Shown here: positions 18,333 through 26,942 of the stretch, one piece after another
How positions within the stretch are numbered: position 1 is the first letter of the stretch
Layout of the letters: every line of letters starts with the position of its first letter
Assembly: GCA_028875655.1 (NCBI GenBank)
Contig: JAPPCX010000009.1
Span: 1 to 64,000 of the forward strand
DNA length: 64,000 nucleotides
DNA from: Chloroflexota bacterium
GTDB lineage: Bacteria; Chloroflexota; Dehalococcoidia; Lucifugimonadales; UBA3495
Reading direction: 5' to 3'
Position numbers and translations under genes: made by a program
The notes under the pieces: generated by a model
Told to the model about the DNA's origin: nothing
Seen by the model: the letters and a program-made list of their open reading frames with translations, nothing else
Databases searched by the model: none

Positions 18333-19208
18333 ATGACCACAGTAGGCTCCGGCAAATACACTTACGTTTTGGAACGAGACTGGGCGCAGCTCCCCGAAGG
18401 GATGACCATGGGCAACGCCTCTGCGGTTGCCACCGATTCGCAGAACCAGGTGTACGTATTCCAACGCAAGGACCCGCCGGTACTGATCTTCGGGTCCGGA
18501 GGCAACTACCTTGGCTCGTGGGGCCTGCGGGCCATCGACGAAGCCCACGGCATCTACATCCAGGACGACATTGTCTATCTGACTGACCGCACCGACTCGG
18601 TATGCGTCATCTACACGCTGGACGGCAAGCCGTTGCAGGTAATCGGCGACCGCGGCGTCCACTCCGACACCGGCTGCGAGATTCCCGGAGAAGTGTGCCC
18701 GCGCTCGGCGGGGCCGTTCAACTATCCCACGGAACTGGTGCCGGCGCCTAACGGCGACCTGTACGTATCCGACGGATACCGCAACGCGCGAGTGCATCGC
18801 TTCTCCCGCGACGGGCAGCTCAAGCAGTCCTGGGGCGAGCCGGGCAAGGGAGGGCCGGGTGAGTTCCACCTGCCCCACAGCATCGTGGCGCACCCCAACG
18901 GCAACTTGTACCTGTGTGACCGCGAAAACAACCGGATGCAGATCTACTCCCCGGACGGCGAGTTCCTCACCATGTGGGAGGACATGCGCCGCCCGCTGGA
19001 CATTTCCGTAGACAGCGAGGGAGCGCTGGTCATCAGCGAGGGCGGCGTGAACGGCATGTCGCCGCGCGTCAGCATCATGGACGCAGACGGCAACGTGCTG
19101 GCCCGCTGGGATTCGGAGTCGGCCCACGGCAGTTGGGTTGACGCCGACGGCAACATCTACATGGCCTTGGGCGCCCAGGAGCGCGTGAACAAGTACGTGC
19201 GGCAGTAG
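18333..19208 (+). CDS. NHL-repeat six-bladed beta-propeller protein
   Basis: A 291-residue protein of NHL blades, for example NQVYVFQRKDPPVLIFGSGG, GDLYVSDGYRNARVHRFSRD, and NLYLCDRENNRMQIYSPDGE. It resembles the lyase half of peptidylglycine amidating enzyme and other NHL lyases or scaffolds. AAGGAGG stands 8 bases before the ATG. No signal peptide is seen. Function is unknown beyond the fold; it may be a lyase or a binding scaffold acting with the neighbouring hydrolase. Confidence 0.85.
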   Translation: MTTVGSGKYTYVLERDWAQLPEGMTMGNASAVATDSQNQVYVFQRKDPPVLIFGSGGNYLGSWGLRAIDEAHGIYIQDDIVYLTDRTDSVCVIYTLDGKPLQVIGDRGVHSDTGCEIPGEVCPRSAGPFNYPTELVPAPNGDLYVSDGYRNARVHRFSRDGQLKQSWGEPGKGGPGEFHLPHSIVAHPNGNLYLCDRENNRMQIYSPDGEFLTMWEDMRRPLDISVDSEGALVISEGGVNGMSPRVSIMDADGNVLARWDSESAHGSWVDADGNIYMALGAQERVNKYVRQ

Positions 19209-19247
19209 TCGCAATCGAAAGTAACGACAACGGTCAACGTGCCTCTG

Positions 19248-19256
19248 TGCTATAAT
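19248..19256 (+). promoter_or_regulatory. Extended -10 promoter candidate for rplS
   Basis: TGCTATAAT forms an extended -10 element with a perfect TATAAT hexamer 59 bases before the rplS start. No good -35 hexamer is visible, which is normal for extended -10 promoters. Confidence 0.5.
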
Positions 19257-19314
19257 CGTTGGCCGTTGCCAATCATTGACTTTGTGCGCTTCGAGCGCTG
19301 TGTGAAGAACTACC

Positions 19315-19671
19315 GTGAAAGCATCCGAACTTGTTCCCATTGAAGCTAACGAGAATATTCCGGACTTTGGGCCGGGCGACACCGTGCGCGTGAACTTCCG
19401 TATCCGGGAGGGTAACCGGGAGCGTGTACAGGCGTTCCAGGGCGTGTGCATCCGACGCACCCATGGGAAGGGGCCGGCTGCCAACTTTACGGTGCGGCGT
19501 ATCACGGCCGGAATTGGGATTGAGCGCGTGTTCCCCCTGCACTCACCTCTGATTGAATCTCTCGAAGTGACCAGGCAGGGCAAGGTGCGCCGGGCCAGGC
19601 TGTATTACCTGCGGGGACGCCAGGGCCGCGCCGCTCGCATCAAGGAACGCACCACCTATCGCAACCGGTAA
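19315..19671 (+). CDS. rplS: 50S ribosomal protein L19
   Basis: A 118-residue L19, located at the 30S-50S interface of the ribosome. Family signatures are [16 protein letters not shown], the [16 protein letters not shown] segment and [15 protein letters not shown], followed by [23 protein letters not shown]. The start is GTG 19315 with only a weak GAAG upstream. The usual partners trmD and rimM are not adjacent. A hairpin follows the stop codon. Confidence 0.97.
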   Translation: MKASELVPIEANENIPDFGPGDTVRVNFRIREGNRERVQAFQGVCIRRTHGKGPAANFTVRRITAGIGIERVFPLHSPLIESLEVTRQGKVRRARLYYLRGRQGRAARIKERTTYRNR

Positions 19672-19690
19672 ATTCCGGAGGCGTATCGAG

Positions 19691-19730
19691 AACCGCCGCC
19701 CGTGTCCTTCTGGCACGGTTGCGGCGGTTT
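19691..19730 (+). terminator. Terminator-like hairpin after rplS
   Basis: AACCGCCGC and GCGGCGGTT arms pair, extended inside by CGTG and CACG, and TTTC follows. It lies 20 bp after the rplS stop and before priA. Confidence 0.6.
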
Positions 19731-19777
19731 CGCTTATCCTGGTGGTGTACGCTCTCAAGCGTGGTTGGGATTGAACC

Positions 19778-22222
19778 GTGAACTACGCAGATGTTGCCAT
19801 CGATGCCGACTGGATTCCGGCCGGCAAGACTTTCTCCTACCGGGTCCCTCGCCATCTTGCTGTGGAGCCGGGGCAGTTGGTTTGGGTCCAGTTCGGGCGC
19901 AACTACGTGCAGGGTGTGGTGGCTCGCATGGCCGAACAGTCGCAGGTTTCGGAGGAGGAAACCCGCGACATCCTGCACCCGGTGGAACCGTCGCCGCTGA
20001 TCGGATCCCTGGGTTTGGAGTTGGCCGAATGGATCGGCCAAACCTATCTGTGCTCGCCCTTTGAGTCCGTCGCGCCCTTGCTGCCGCCGGGATTTCGCGC
20101 TCATCAGCAGTCGCGCTTGACGGCAGTGTCCGGGGCGGACGATGACGCCGGCCTGGCGACGTTCCGGGAGCCGGTCCGTGAAGCCTGGCGTGAGCTGGCG
20201 GCGTCGGGAAAAATCTGCGACGAGCCGGATTTTTTGAAAGGCATCGAAACCAACCCCAACCGCATGGACATCGCCCGTCTGGATTTGCGGCGCCTGGTTG
20301 ACCGGGGAATGGTCAAAAAGGATGTCAGCCTGCCTCGACCGCGCACCCATCGCTACCGCCGTGCGCTGATCCCCGGCCATTACCCGGCCGCTGACGACAG
20401 CACGGCGGACGAAATTCCAACCCGGTTCCACCGCCAGGCGAACTTGCTGGCGGCGGTTCGGGAATCGCCGACTCCCTACGCCGCCACCGGCCTCGGCGCG
20501 GCAGCCGACGCGCTGCTGCGTCGCGGCCTCATCGCCGAGGAATGGCAGCGGACAAAACCGGAGATACCGCCCGGCGCCGCTCCGACCGCGTCTCCGCCGA
20601 ACTCGCTGACTTGCGCGCAGGTGGAAGCTCTGACCCGCATTACGGCTACGTTGGACGACCCTGGAGCTATACCCCGCAGCTTACTGCTGCACGGCGTCAC
20701 CGGGAGCGGAAAAACCGAAGTGTATCTGCGTGCCATTGCCCACGCCGTCGAGTTGGGCAGGCAGGCGATTTACCTGGTGCCCGAGATTGCGCTAACGCCT
20801 CAAACCGTGGGCTTGGTCAACGAGCGGTTCCCGGGGCGCACCGCCGTGTTGCACCATCGCCTCACCGACCGCGAACGGTTCGACCAGTGGTGGCGCATAC
20901 GCGATGGGTTGGCCGACGTCGTAGTCGGCCCCCGCAGCGCACTGTTTGCGCCGACGTTCAACCTGGGTCTCATCATCGTGGACGAGGAGCACGAGCCGGC
21001 CTACAAGCAGGAAGAGTTTCCGCCGTATTACCACGCCCGCGACGCCGCCCTAGCGCTGGCCCGACGGTGCGGCGCCGTGGTCGTGATGGGATCGGCGACG
21101 CCGGATGTAGTCACGTTCCATGACGCAGAGCGAGGACGCCACCGCTTGCTGTCCTTGCCCGACCGGGTGCCCGGATCCGACGGAGAGCCGATACCCCTGG
21201 CGGAGGCCGGCATCGTCGATATGCGCCGTGAGTTGCGGGAAGGCAACCGCAGCGTATTCAGTCGCAGCCTGACCGACGCCCTGGACGCCACCATCGCGGC
21301 AAATCAACAGGCCATTCTGTTCCTGAATCGGCGGGGCAGTGCGGCTTTCATGCAGTGTCGCCAGTGCGGCTGCGTGGTGACGTGCAGCCGCTGCTCGGTT
21401 GCCTACGCCTACCACCGGGATACAAGTCGCTTGCTCTGCCACTACTGCAATCATTCCCGCAGGCTGCCGCGGGCGTGTCCCCAGTGTCGGGGCGGACTCA
21501 TCCGCGAGATGGGCACCGGCACCGAGGCGGCTGAGGCCGAATTGCAACGCCGCTATCCCGGCGCACGGATCGAACGCTGGGACTCCGACGTGGTGCGCGA
21601 TCCCGCCGAGCTTGAGCGAGCAATGGGGCGGCTGGCGAACGGCGAGGCGCAGATTCTGATCGGGACGCAGATGGTCGCTCGTGGCCTGGACTTGCCCAAC
21701 GTGACCCTTTCCGCGGTGCTGTTGGCCGACCTGGGGCTGAACCTGCCCGATTTTCGGGCCGGAGAGCGGGCGTTCGCGCTGCTGTGCCAGGTCTGTGGAC
21801 GTTCCGGGCGAGGGAGCCAGCCGGGTCGGGCCATCATCCAGACCTACCAGCCTGACCACTACGCCATCGCAGCGGCGGCGGCGCAGGATTACCAGGCGTT
21901 TTATCAAACGGAGGTCGAAGCGCGACGGCTACAGGGCAACCCGCCGTTCAGCCGACTTGCCCAGATACTCTGCGCCGACTTGAGCGTCCGCGCGGTTCAG
22001 CAGACGCTGGAGGAGTTGGGCGGCCGGCTGCGAAACCGCACAGCCCGGGAAGGACGTGGTGACGTAGAGGTCATCGGGCCGACGCCGTGCCAGCCGGAGC
22101 GCGTGCGAGGCCGCTATCGCTGGCGGTTATTGCTGCGGGGCCGTCGCCTGTGGCAGTTCCTGGACGGCGAACCCATCCCGCGCAACTGTCGGGTGGTGGT
22201 TGACCCGGTGCGGCTGGATTGA
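19778..22222 (+). CDS. priA: Primosomal replication restart helicase PriA
   Basis: An 814-residue PriA, the 3'-5' DNA helicase that reloads the replisome at stalled forks. The N-terminal 3'BD has VWVQFGRNYVQGVVARM. Walker A is HGVTGSGKTEVYLRA near residue 308. The DEEH box is LIIVDEEHEPAYKQEEFPP near 404, followed by GSATPD. The zinc-binding insert holds eight Cys in CRQCGCVVTCSRC, CHYCNHS and CPQC. The C-terminal helicase lobe contains ILIGTQMVARGLDLPNV. It starts at GTG 19778. The length is longer than E. coli PriA (732) because of an extra 3'BD-winged helix linker. Confidence 0.96.
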   Translation: MNYADVAIDADWIPAGKTFSYRVPRHLAVEPGQLVWVQFGRNYVQGVVARMAEQSQVSEEETRDILHPVEPSPLIGSLGLELAEWIGQTYLCSPFESVAPLLPPGFRAHQQSRLTAVSGADDDAGLATFREPVREAWRELAASGKICDEPDFLKGIETNPNRMDIARLDLRRLVDRGMVKKDVSLPRPRTHRYRRALIPGHYPAADDSTADEIPTRFHRQANLLAAVRESPTPYAATGLGAAADALLRRGLIAEEWQRTKPEIPPGAAPTASPPNSLTCAQVEALTRITATLDDPGAIPRSLLLHGVTGSGKTEVYLRAIAHAVELGRQAIYLVPEIALTPQTVGLVNERFPGRTAVLHHRLTDRERFDQWWRIRDGLADVVVGPRSALFAPTFNLGLIIVDEEHEPAYKQEEFPPYYHARDAALALARRCGAVVVMGSATPDVVTFHDAERGRHRLLSLPDRVPGSDGEPIPLAEAGIVDMRRELREGNRSVFSRSLTDALDATIAANQQAILFLNRRGSAAFMQCRQCGCVVTCSRCSVAYAYHRDTSRLLCHYCNHSRRLPRACPQCRGGLIREMGTGTEAAEAELQRRYPGARIERWDSDVVRDPAELERAMGRLANGEAQILIGTQMVARGLDLPNVTLSAVLLADLGLNLPDFRAGERAFALLCQVCGRSGRGSQPGRAIIQTYQPDHYAIAAAAAQDYQAFYQTEVEARRLQGNPPFSRLAQILCADLSVRAVQQTLEELGGRLRNRTAREGRGDVEVIGPTPCQPERVRGRYRWRLLLRGRRLWQFLDGEPIPRNCRVVVDPVRLD

Positions 22223-22302
22223 TGACGCGGTTGTCAGTTAGCCCAATACGCAATGTGATACGATCAGTTGTGTGGTATCCCAATGGCCCACGGAGGTGAA
22301 CC

Positions 22303-22584
22303 ATGAGCGCGTTCGGTATGTCCTACGACGAACAGAAAAAGCGTGGCGAAGAGATCTACAACGCTCAAATCCGGCATTTGATTTCCGAATCGGATGCCGG
22401 CAAGTACGTGATGGTTGACGTGCTATCCGGCGACTACGAAATCAATGAAAATTCAGCCACCGCCGGATTTATATTACGTGAGCGTCGCCCTGACGCCGTT
22501 ATCCACGGGATGCGGAACCACGAAACCTACGTAGGGTACTTGCGAAGTCCGCGCAAAATTCGCTACCTGGAGGATTCGGAGTAA
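22303..22584 (+). CDS. Small protein paired with a clan AA aspartic protease
   Basis: A 93-residue protein with a basic N-terminus (SYDEQKKRGEEIYNAQIRHL), the segment GKYVMVDVLSGDYEINENSA, and HGMRNHETYVGYLRSPRKI near the C-terminus. GGAGGTGAACC precedes the ATG. Its stop overlaps the next start (TAATG), so the two are translationally coupled. Similar small proteins recur beside retropepsin-like proteases in Chloroflexota and cyanobacteria; this is from memory and not checked. The layout resembles a toxin-antitoxin pair, but no function is known to me. Confidence 0.7.
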   Translation: MSAFGMSYDEQKKRGEEIYNAQIRHLISESDAGKYVMVDVLSGDYEINENSATAGFILRERRPDAVIHGMRNHETYVGYLRSPRKIRYLEDSE

Positions 22585-22961
22585 TGCACTACGGTACGGT
22601 AGTGAATGGAAGTGAACCGACCATTGACCTCACCATGATAAGCATCAATGGTGAATCGGTTGAAGTAGAGTTTGCCGTTGATACCGGTTTCACCGATGAT
22701 GTAACTTTGCCTTTCGACATAATTGAACAGTTGAACCTGCCAATCAACAGGGATGTTCAACTCGTTATGGCCGATGGAGCCGTGTACGTAGGACAAGCTT
22801 ACACCGGTTGGGTACTGTGGCACGAACGGGTTAGACGAATTGACGTTATCAGTGTGGATTCGACTCCGCTGATCGGGATGAGGTTGCTGTCGGGTTCCAA
22901 CTTAAGCGTTGACGCTGAACCTGACGGACTGGTTACTATAACGGAGTTGGCCGCCCGTTAG
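22584..22961 (+). CDS. Retropepsin-like clan AA aspartic protease
   Basis: A 125-residue protein with the aspartic protease catalytic motif in EFAVDTGFTDDVTLP near residue 30 and the conserved PLIGMRLLSGSNLSV hairpin near 94. It has the length of a single retropepsin monomer, so it would act as a homodimer. The start ATG overlaps the upstream stop. The usual hydrophobic-hydrophobic-Gly motif after the active site is present in modified form. Its substrate is unknown; the upstream partner protein is one candidate. Confidence 0.8.
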   Translation: MHYGTVVNGSEPTIDLTMISINGESVEVEFAVDTGFTDDVTLPFDIIEQLNLPINRDVQLVMADGAVYVGQAYTGWVLWHERVRRIDVISVDSTPLIGMRLLSGSNLSVDAEPDGLVTITELAAR

Positions 22962-23017
22962 AGGCTATCTGACGGCGTAGGCGCGCAACGACCGTAAAAC
23001 TTTACACTGGGGGCAGA

Positions 23018-24658
23018 ATGGACCCAATCAACGCGGTGGCAGAACGGCTTGGCCTTGATCAGGAACACCTTATCCCGTTCGGGCGGTACAAGGCGAAGAT
23101 CAACCTGGACGCCATCAAACCCGACGCGCCGCAGGGCAAGTTGGTGGTGGTGACCGGCATTACGCCCACTCCCGCCGGCGAGGGCAAGACCACCACGTCC
23201 ATCGGTTTGACCGACGGATTGGGGAGGTTGGGCTACAAGCCAGTGGTGAACCTGCGGGAGCCCGCGCTGGGGCCGATTTTCGGCATCAAGGGCGGCGGAA
23301 CCGGCGGCGGCAAGGCGCGCATCGTACCCGAGGATGAAATTAACATCCATTTCACCGGCGACGCCCACGCAGTAGGTTCCACTCACAACCTGCTGGCCGC
23401 GCTGGTGGAGAACGCCGTTTATCGCAACAACGCCAACGACATGGCGCCGGAAGGGGTTACCTGGTCACGGGTGACCGACGCCTCGGACCGGGCGTTGCGG
23501 CAGATTACCGCCGGCCTGGGGGGCAGCGCCAACAGCCCATTGCGAGAAACGCGGTTCGATTTCATCACGGCGTCGGAAATCATGGCGATTCTGGCGTTGA
23601 CGGCCGATCTGGATGACCTGCGGGCGCGGCTGTCTCGCATGGTGGTGGGAACCAACCGCAGCGGCGCGCCGGTATCGGTGGGCGACCTGGGATTTGAAGG
23701 CTCGCTGATGGCCGTGATGCGGCACACCATCATGCCCAACCTGGTACAGACGCTGGAAAGCCAGCCGGCCATCGTCCATGCCGGACCCTTCGGCAACATC
23801 GCCCACGGTTGCAGTTCCATTATCGCCGACCGCCTATCCATGGGGTACGCAGACCACATCATCACCGAGGCCGGTTTCGGTTCCGACCTGGGGTTTGAGA
23901 AGTTCATGCACATCAAGACGCGCCAGAGCGGCTTGCCGGTGAGCGCGGCGGTGTTGGTGTCGTCGGTGCGGGCGATGCGCTGGCACGGCGGCGCAACTCG
24001 CCGCAACCTGGGAGAACCGAACCTGGAGGCTATGAAAGCGGGCGCTGCCAACATGGTGCACCACATCAACAACGTGCGAGCGTTCGGCCTGCCCTGCGTG
24101 GTGGCGTTGAACCGCTTCCCCGGCGACAGCGCCGAGGAATTGCAGGCGGCCGCCGAAATAGCCACCGACGCCGGCGCCTACGCCACGGCGGAATACGCCG
24201 GCTTCACCGACGGCGGCGAGGGCGGCATGGCGCTGGCCGAGGCGGTGGCGCAGGCGGCGGCCAGCAACGACGGCTTGACGCCGCCGCAAGTGGATTATGC
24301 CTACGAGCTGGACGGAACCATCGAGGAGAAAACCCTGGCGTTGGCGAAACGAGTGTACGGCGCGGAATCGGTGAGCTGGTCGGCAGAGGCCCGCCGGCGG
24401 GCGCGGTTTTTCACCGAACAGGGCTGGGGCAACCTGCCCATCTGCATGGCGAAGACGCACCTGTCCGTGTCCCACGACCCGACGCTGCGGGGCAGCCCGT
24501 CGGGATACACGTTCCCCATCTCGGACCTCCGCGCGTCTGTGGGCGCAGGATTCCTGTACGCGCTGGCCGGCCGGATTGAAACGCTGCCGGGATTGCCCAC
24601 GCGCCCGCGAGCGATGGACATGGACGTTACGTCGGACGGGGAGATAACCGGCTTGTAG
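23018..24658 (+). CDS. fhs: Formate-tetrahydrofolate ligase
   Basis: A 546-residue Fhs that makes 10-formyl-THF from formate, ATP and THF, feeding purine and one-carbon metabolism. The P-loop TPTPAGEGKTTTSIGL is at about residues 46-61. The signature regions include VNLREPALGPIFGIKGGGTG, ITASEIMAILAL, and NRFPGDSAEE. The length is typical (about 555). The stop is followed by a dispersed repeat with hairpin potential. Acetogenic Wood-Ljungdahl genes are not beside it, so a biosynthetic role is the default. Confidence 0.97.
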   Translation: MDPINAVAERLGLDQEHLIPFGRYKAKINLDAIKPDAPQGKLVVVTGITPTPAGEGKTTTSIGLTDGLGRLGYKPVVNLREPALGPIFGIKGGGTGGGKARIVPEDEINIHFTGDAHAVGSTHNLLAALVENAVYRNNANDMAPEGVTWSRVTDASDRALRQITAGLGGSANSPLRETRFDFITASEIMAILALTADLDDLRARLSRMVVGTNRSGAPVSVGDLGFEGSLMAVMRHTIMPNLVQTLESQPAIVHAGPFGNIAHGCSSIIADRLSMGYADHIITEAGFGSDLGFEKFMHIKTRQSGLPVSAAVLVSSVRAMRWHGGATRRNLGEPNLEAMKAGAANMVHHINNVRAFGLPCVVALNRFPGDSAEELQAAAEIATDAGAYATAEYAGFTDGGEGGMALAEAVAQAAASNDGLTPPQVDYAYELDGTIEEKTLALAKRVYGAESVSWSAEARRRARFFTEQGWGNLPICMAKTHLSVSHDPTLRGSPSGYTFPISDLRASVGAGFLYALAGRIETLPGLPTRPRAMDMDVTSDGEITGL

Positions 24659-24665
24659 TGTAAAC

Positions 24666-24692
24666 GTCCTTCGACAAGCTCAGGACGAGCGG
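24666..24692. repeat. TTCGACAAGCTC-type dispersed repeat
   Basis: The sequence GTCCTTCGACAAGCTCAGGA followed by CGAGCGG contains an inverted repeat (GTCCT / AGGAC) and belongs to a repeat type widespread in environmental genomes. It may act as the fhs terminator. A related copy is at 37211-37239. Confidence 0.55.
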
Positions 24693-24720
24693 AAAGGTCA
24701 GTTTGCGGCGGCAGCTTCGC

Positions 24721-24750
24721 TTTACACCGTTCCCGGCGTAAGCATATAAT
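24721..24750 (+). promoter_or_regulatory. Promoter candidate for the def-cca-secDF operon
   Basis: TTTACA and TATAAT hexamers are 18 bp apart and end 70 bases before the def start. No other gene start lies in between. Confidence 0.5.
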
Positions 24751-24820
24751 CGGTTGTCGGCCGTTACGAAATTCGCAATGGCGGTGTGCAAGCTAACCGT
24801 TCCAACATTGGGGTTCAATC

Positions 24821-25456
24821 GTGGCAATACTGGAAGTCCGTAAATTCCCCGACCCGATCCTCCGCCAGCGGGCCGTCAAAGTCGCCCGTTTTGACGCCAA
24901 GTTGGCGAAATTGGCTGCCGATATGTGCGAAACCATGGAGGCCGAGCGCGGTGTCGGGCTCGCCGCCAACCAGGTTGGGGTGTTGCAACGGCTCTGCGTG
25001 GTCAAGCCGGAGGACTGGGAAGAGCCTCTGATACTGGTCAACCCCGAAATCATCCGCAGGGAAGGACAACGCGAAGTCGAGGAGGGCTGTCTCAGCCTGC
25101 CAGGTTACCGGGGGATGGTCAATCGCTCGGTACGAATTCGCGTGCGCTACCAGGATCTGGCGGGCAAGCAGTTGCGCCTGAAGGCCGACTGCATCCTCGC
25201 CCAAGCCATTGAGCACGAAACCGACCACCTCAACGGCATCCTCTACATCGACCACCTGGTTGCCCACGACCAGTTTTTCCGCATCCACGTCACCGAAGAC
25301 GGCGACGTTGAGTACATCCCCACCGGCGAGCCGGACGCGGCGGAACTGGAAAACGCCGCCCGCCGCATGAGTCATGCCCCGCCAGTTCCCCAGTTCGACC
25401 CCACCCACGGCCGGTCGGTTTCCCAGCGGAACGAAGACGCCACCGCAGCTGACTGA
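24821..25456 (+). CDS. def: Peptide deformylase
   Basis: A 211-residue peptide deformylase that removes the N-formyl group from nascent proteins. Motif I is GVGLAANQVGV near residue 46, motif II is EEGCLSLPGYRG near 88 and motif III is QAIEHETDHLNGILYIDHL near 127, giving the Cys and two His metal ligands and catalytic Glu. The start is GTG 24821 (MAILEVRKFPDPILRQ). The C-terminus, after about residue 165, is an extra tail. The stop codon is 1 base before the cca start. Confidence 0.96.
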   Translation: MAILEVRKFPDPILRQRAVKVARFDAKLAKLAADMCETMEAERGVGLAANQVGVLQRLCVVKPEDWEEPLILVNPEIIRREGQREVEEGCLSLPGYRGMVNRSVRIRVRYQDLAGKQLRLKADCILAQAIEHETDHLNGILYIDHLVAHDQFFRIHVTEDGDVEYIPTGEPDAAELENAARRMSHAPPVPQFDPTHGRSVSQRNEDATAAD

Positions 25457-25457
25457 T

Positions 25458-26933
25458 ATGGATGCTGACCGCCTGCTCACCCGGCTGGGCGGGTTCTTCG
25501 CTGCCCGAGGGCAGGACGACGTTTGGGTGGTCGGCGGCGCCGTTCGTGACGCCATACGTGGCCGCGAAGTCCACGACATTGACTTGGTAGTGGCCGGGGA
25601 CGCGCAACCCGCGGGACGCGCTGTTGCCGATTTCCTGGGCGGGACTCCGGTGCAGGTTGAGCCATGGAACATCACGCGGGTTGCCCTGCTGGCTGCAACG
25701 GAGGGCGGATCGCCGTTCCTCATTGATATCGGCGGCTGCCACGACTCTTTGGAAGAAAACCTGCGCTCCCGCGATTTCACCGTGGACGCCATGGCGATAC
25801 CTCTGCGCTGTTGGGACACCGACGAACGATTTGAGGCCATCGTGGACCCGCTGAACGGCAAAGCCGACCTGGTGCATGGTGTTCTGCGGGCCACGAGCGA
25901 TGACGTATTTCAAAATGACCCGGGCCGCATGTTGCGCAGCGTGCGCTTGGCCAACCGCCTCGGTTTCCGCATGGAGCCCGACACCGCCCGCGCCATCCGC
26001 CGGGACGCGCCCCTGCTGCATCGTGTGTCCGCGGAGCGCGTGCGCGACGAGTTCCTGGGGATCCTAGCCGCTGACGGAGCCCGGGTGCAGCTTGAGGTGC
26101 TGGATCGCCTCGACCTGCTCTGTCGCGTGCTCCCGGAGCTGGAAGCCGCCCGCAACTGCGAGCAGCCGCGCGCCCATCACTACTGGGACGTTTGGGGCCA
26201 CCTGCTACACTGTGTCGAATACGCCGAAGCGATCACGGCCGGCCATCGCAACAACGCCATCTATACCATGGCCCCGTGGACCGCGGCTGAGGATGCGTAT
26301 TTCAGCGAGATAATTGGCGACGGTCACACCCGCCGCACCGTCCTCAAGCTGGCGGCCCTGCTCCACGACATCGCCAAGCCGCAGACCAAAGCCCCGGACC
26401 ACAACGGACGCATCCGTTTTCTGGGGCACAGCGAGCAAGGCGCGGAGATCGTGGAAGCCCGGCTTCCGGCCCTCCGCCTCTCCCGTCGCACCACGTCCCT
26501 AGTGTCCGCAATGGTACTGCACCACCTGCGGCCCAGCCAGCTTCGCGAAAAGGACAAGATGCCGTCGAGCCGCGCCATCTACCGATACTATCGGGATGTG
26601 GGGGACGCCGCGGTGGACACGCTGTACCTGGCGATGGCGGACTTTCTGGCGGCGCGCGGACCGGAATTGTCGCCGGAGCGCTGGAATAACTATGCTAGAA
26701 TGATTGCCGCTGTTCTTGAAGCGGGCGCTGCCCCTCCGTCCCGGGAGGAAGGCCCCCGCGCATTGGTGAACGGCTATGATTTAATGGATACTTTGAACAT
26801 ACCTCCCGGCCCTCGCATCGGCGCGTTGCTGGAACGGCTGCGCGAAGCCGAAGCGGTTGGCGAAATTGCCAATCGGGACGATGCCCTGTCTCTGGCCGCG
26901 CGTTTGCTGGCCGATAATGCGTTTGAGGTTTGA
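25458..26933 (+). CDS. cca: CCA tRNA nucleotidyltransferase with HD domain
   Basis: A 492-residue class II nucleotidyltransferase that builds or repairs the CCA end of tRNAs. The head has VWVVGGAVRDAIRGREVHDI with Asp pair in DIDLVVAG. RDFTVDAMAIPL and DPGRMLRSVRLANRLGFRM follow, and VSAERVRDEFLGIL occurs in the neck. The C-terminal HD domain has AALLHDIAKPQTKAP and FLGHSEQGAEI, and would be a phosphohydrolase. The ATG directly follows the def stop. This is one of two such enzymes in the window; the other (1243-2523) lacks the HD domain. Confidence 0.92.
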   Translation: MDADRLLTRLGGFFAARGQDDVWVVGGAVRDAIRGREVHDIDLVVAGDAQPAGRAVADFLGGTPVQVEPWNITRVALLAATEGGSPFLIDIGGCHDSLEENLRSRDFTVDAMAIPLRCWDTDERFEAIVDPLNGKADLVHGVLRATSDDVFQNDPGRMLRSVRLANRLGFRMEPDTARAIRRDAPLLHRVSAERVRDEFLGILAADGARVQLEVLDRLDLLCRVLPELEAARNCEQPRAHHYWDVWGHLLHCVEYAEAITAGHRNNAIYTMAPWTAAEDAYFSEIIGDGHTRRTVLKLAALLHDIAKPQTKAPDHNGRIRFLGHSEQGAEIVEARLPALRLSRRTTSLVSAMVLHHLRPSQLREKDKMPSSRAIYRYYRDVGDAAVDTLYLAMADFLAARGPELSPERWNNYARMIAAVLEAGAAPPSREEGPRALVNGYDLMDTLNIPPGPRIGALLERLREAEAVGEIANRDDALSLAARLLADNAFEV

Positions 26934-26942
26934 TTACGCGAT

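Noticed and set aside
17646-19583. Minus-strand open frame of 645 codons across the hydrolase and NHL genes
   Set aside because: It is antisense to two well supported genes and rplS, with no ribosome binding site or family match.
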